DNA of 64,000 nucleotides from the NCBI GenBank assembly GCA_016786615.1, contig JAEUVX010000009.1, forward strand, positions 1 to 64,000, in the 5' to 3' direction. The number at the start of each line of letters is the position of its first letter. The stretch's first letter is position 1. The DNA comes from Flavipsychrobacter sp. (GTDB lineage Bacteria; Bacteroidota; Bacteroidia; Chitinophagales; Chitinophagaceae). A model generated the notes under the pieces. The model made no database searches. It was not told the origin of the DNA and saw nothing but the letters and a program-made list of their open reading frames with translations. Made by a program: the position numbers and the translations under genes. Positions 63,333 to 64,000 of the stretch are shown one piece after another.

Positions 63333-64000
63333 TTACTTGCCTTTATAGTATTCCAGTTTTAAATCTTTTCCGTCAAACATACCATAGCTGTTGTAATGTA
63401 TCCAGTCGCCCAGGTTTACATACAGGCTGTTGTTTGGCAGCGGATATTCAATAGCAATATGCCTGTGTCCGAATATGAAATAATCTATCTGTTCGTGTTT
63501 CAATCTTTCCAGCGCATATTGTACCAGCCATTCTTTTTCAGGCCCCAGAAACGGGTCGTCTTCTACACTATGCTTCGGTCCAAGGCGGCTGAACCATTCT
63601 GCCATGCCTACACCCGTATCAGGATGTATGCGCCTGTATAGCCATTGCGATATTTTATTACGCAATACACTCTTCAATAGTTTATATCCGTGGTCTCCCG
63701 GACCTAAGCCGTCGCCATGAGCAATCAGAAAGCGTTTGCCATTGAACGTCCTTTCTATCGGTTCATGATGCACAGGTATATTCAGCTCTTCCTGAAAATA
63801 GCCCCGCATCCACAAGTCATGATTACCTGTAAATGCTTCAATAGGCAGCCCACTGTCACTAAGCTCTGCAAGTTTGCCCAGAAATCGTGTATAGCCTTTT
63901 GGCACTACTTTTTTGTATTCAAACCATGCATCGAAAATATCGCCTACAAGAAATAATTGTGCGGCATCATTTTTTATTTCGTCCAGCCAATGGCATAACC
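63333..64000 (-). CDS. lpxH: UDP-2,3-diacylglucosamine diphosphatase LpxH (partial, 5' end outside window)
   Basis: A calcineurin-like phosphoesterase of lipid A synthesis that hydrolyses UDP-2,3-diacylglucosamine to lipid X and UMP. The visible motifs are VGDIFDAWFEYK near the window edge, FTGNHDLWM, AHGDGLGPGD and FGHRH. The frame runs past the window end; a GTG at 63905 looks like a start but is internal because similarity continues upstream of it. It lies 7 bases before sixA and is likely cotranscribed with sixA and APH-RapZ. Confidence 0.92.
   Translation of the reverse strand, partial: LCHWLDEIKNDAAQLFLVGDIFDAWFEYKKVVPKGYTRFLGKLAELSDSGLPIEAFTGNHDLWMRGYFQEELNIPVHHEPIERTFNGKRFLIAHGDGLGPGDHGYKLLKSVLRNKISQWLYRRIHPDTGVGMAEWFSRLGPKHSVEDDPFLGPEKEWLVQYALERLKHEQIDYFIFGHRHIAIEYPLPNNSLYVNLGDWIHYNSYGMFDGKDLKLEYYKGK

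Noticed and set aside
63903-63905. GTG at the start of a shorter LpxH
   Set aside because: Conserved LpxH sequence (VGDIFDAWFEYK) continues in frame upstream to the window edge, so this is an internal Val codon.

Overview
The window is chromosomal DNA from a member of the Bacteroidota, most likely the Chitinophagales/Sphingobacteriales side. The evidence is: three secreted proteins with type IX secretion (T9SS) C-terminal sorting domains; many starts preceded by a TAnnTTTG -7 element instead of a Shine-Dalgarno sequence; families typical of the phylum (DUF2480, DUF3667, GSCFA, DUF4394, the phosphotransferase-RapZ fusion, DUF7033 deacetylase); and lipid A genes (lpxH, pagL) marking a diderm envelope. 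I saw no transposase, phage gene, CRISPR array, tRNA or rRNA. The content is mostly core genome with a few accessory patches.

Layout. 0-8.6 kb (AT-rich): a 5'-truncated YtcJ-type amidohydrolase remnant, a PA-domain T9SS cargo, nadA, a 526-bp AT-rich gap with DnaA-box-like motifs, a PpiD/SurA-type foldase, DUF2480, a DtxR/MntR regulator and an L,D-transpeptidase. 8.6-13.4 kb (minus strand): deacetylase, LutB-type iron-sulfur protein, a secreted unknown and a PagL-type lipid A deacylase. 13.4-18.5 kb (plus): DUF502, serC, DUF1015, an aldo/keto reductase and YihY. 18.5-21.1 kb: flippase and glycosyltransferase, divergent. 21.1-26.4 kb (minus): T9SS cargo, then an antiporter-DUF389-secreted protein operon. 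26.5-32.1 kb: RhlE-type helicase and nucleoid-associated protein (divergent), a carB gene holding only the N-terminal half, and two LVIVD-type lipoproteins. 32.4-37.4 kb: mreBCD and gyrB. 37.4-42.6 kb: a cyanophycin locus (isoaspartyl peptidase, cyanophycinase, cyanophycin synthetase). 42.7-50.1 kb: a secreted unknown, murI, a lone korB, a second flippase, an AraC regulator and a duplicated DUF4394 T9SS cargo. 50.2-56.3 kb: SPFH protein, two tandem DUF3667 proteins, BstA/YfiT, a small membrane protein, plsC and ychF. 56.6-64 kb: yidC, bactofilin, GSCFA, clpP, and a minus-strand operon lpxH-sixA-(APH::RapZ).

How genes work together. mreBCD, murI, the L,D-transpeptidase, bactofilin, the flippases, lpxH, pagL, plsC and yidC make the window rich in envelope construction. 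iaaA, cphB and cphA could together make, store and recycle the Asp-Arg polymer cyanophycin. carB (arginine and pyrimidine precursor), murI, nadA and serC link to amino-acid nitrogen metabolism.

Items most worth a second look are the half-length carB, the cyanophycin locus, the phosphotransferase-RapZ fusion in an operon with a SixA-like phosphatase and lpxH, the stem-loop in the murI leader, the two-promoter leader of gyrB, and the DnaA-box-like cluster upstream of the foldase gene. No wholly new system is evident.
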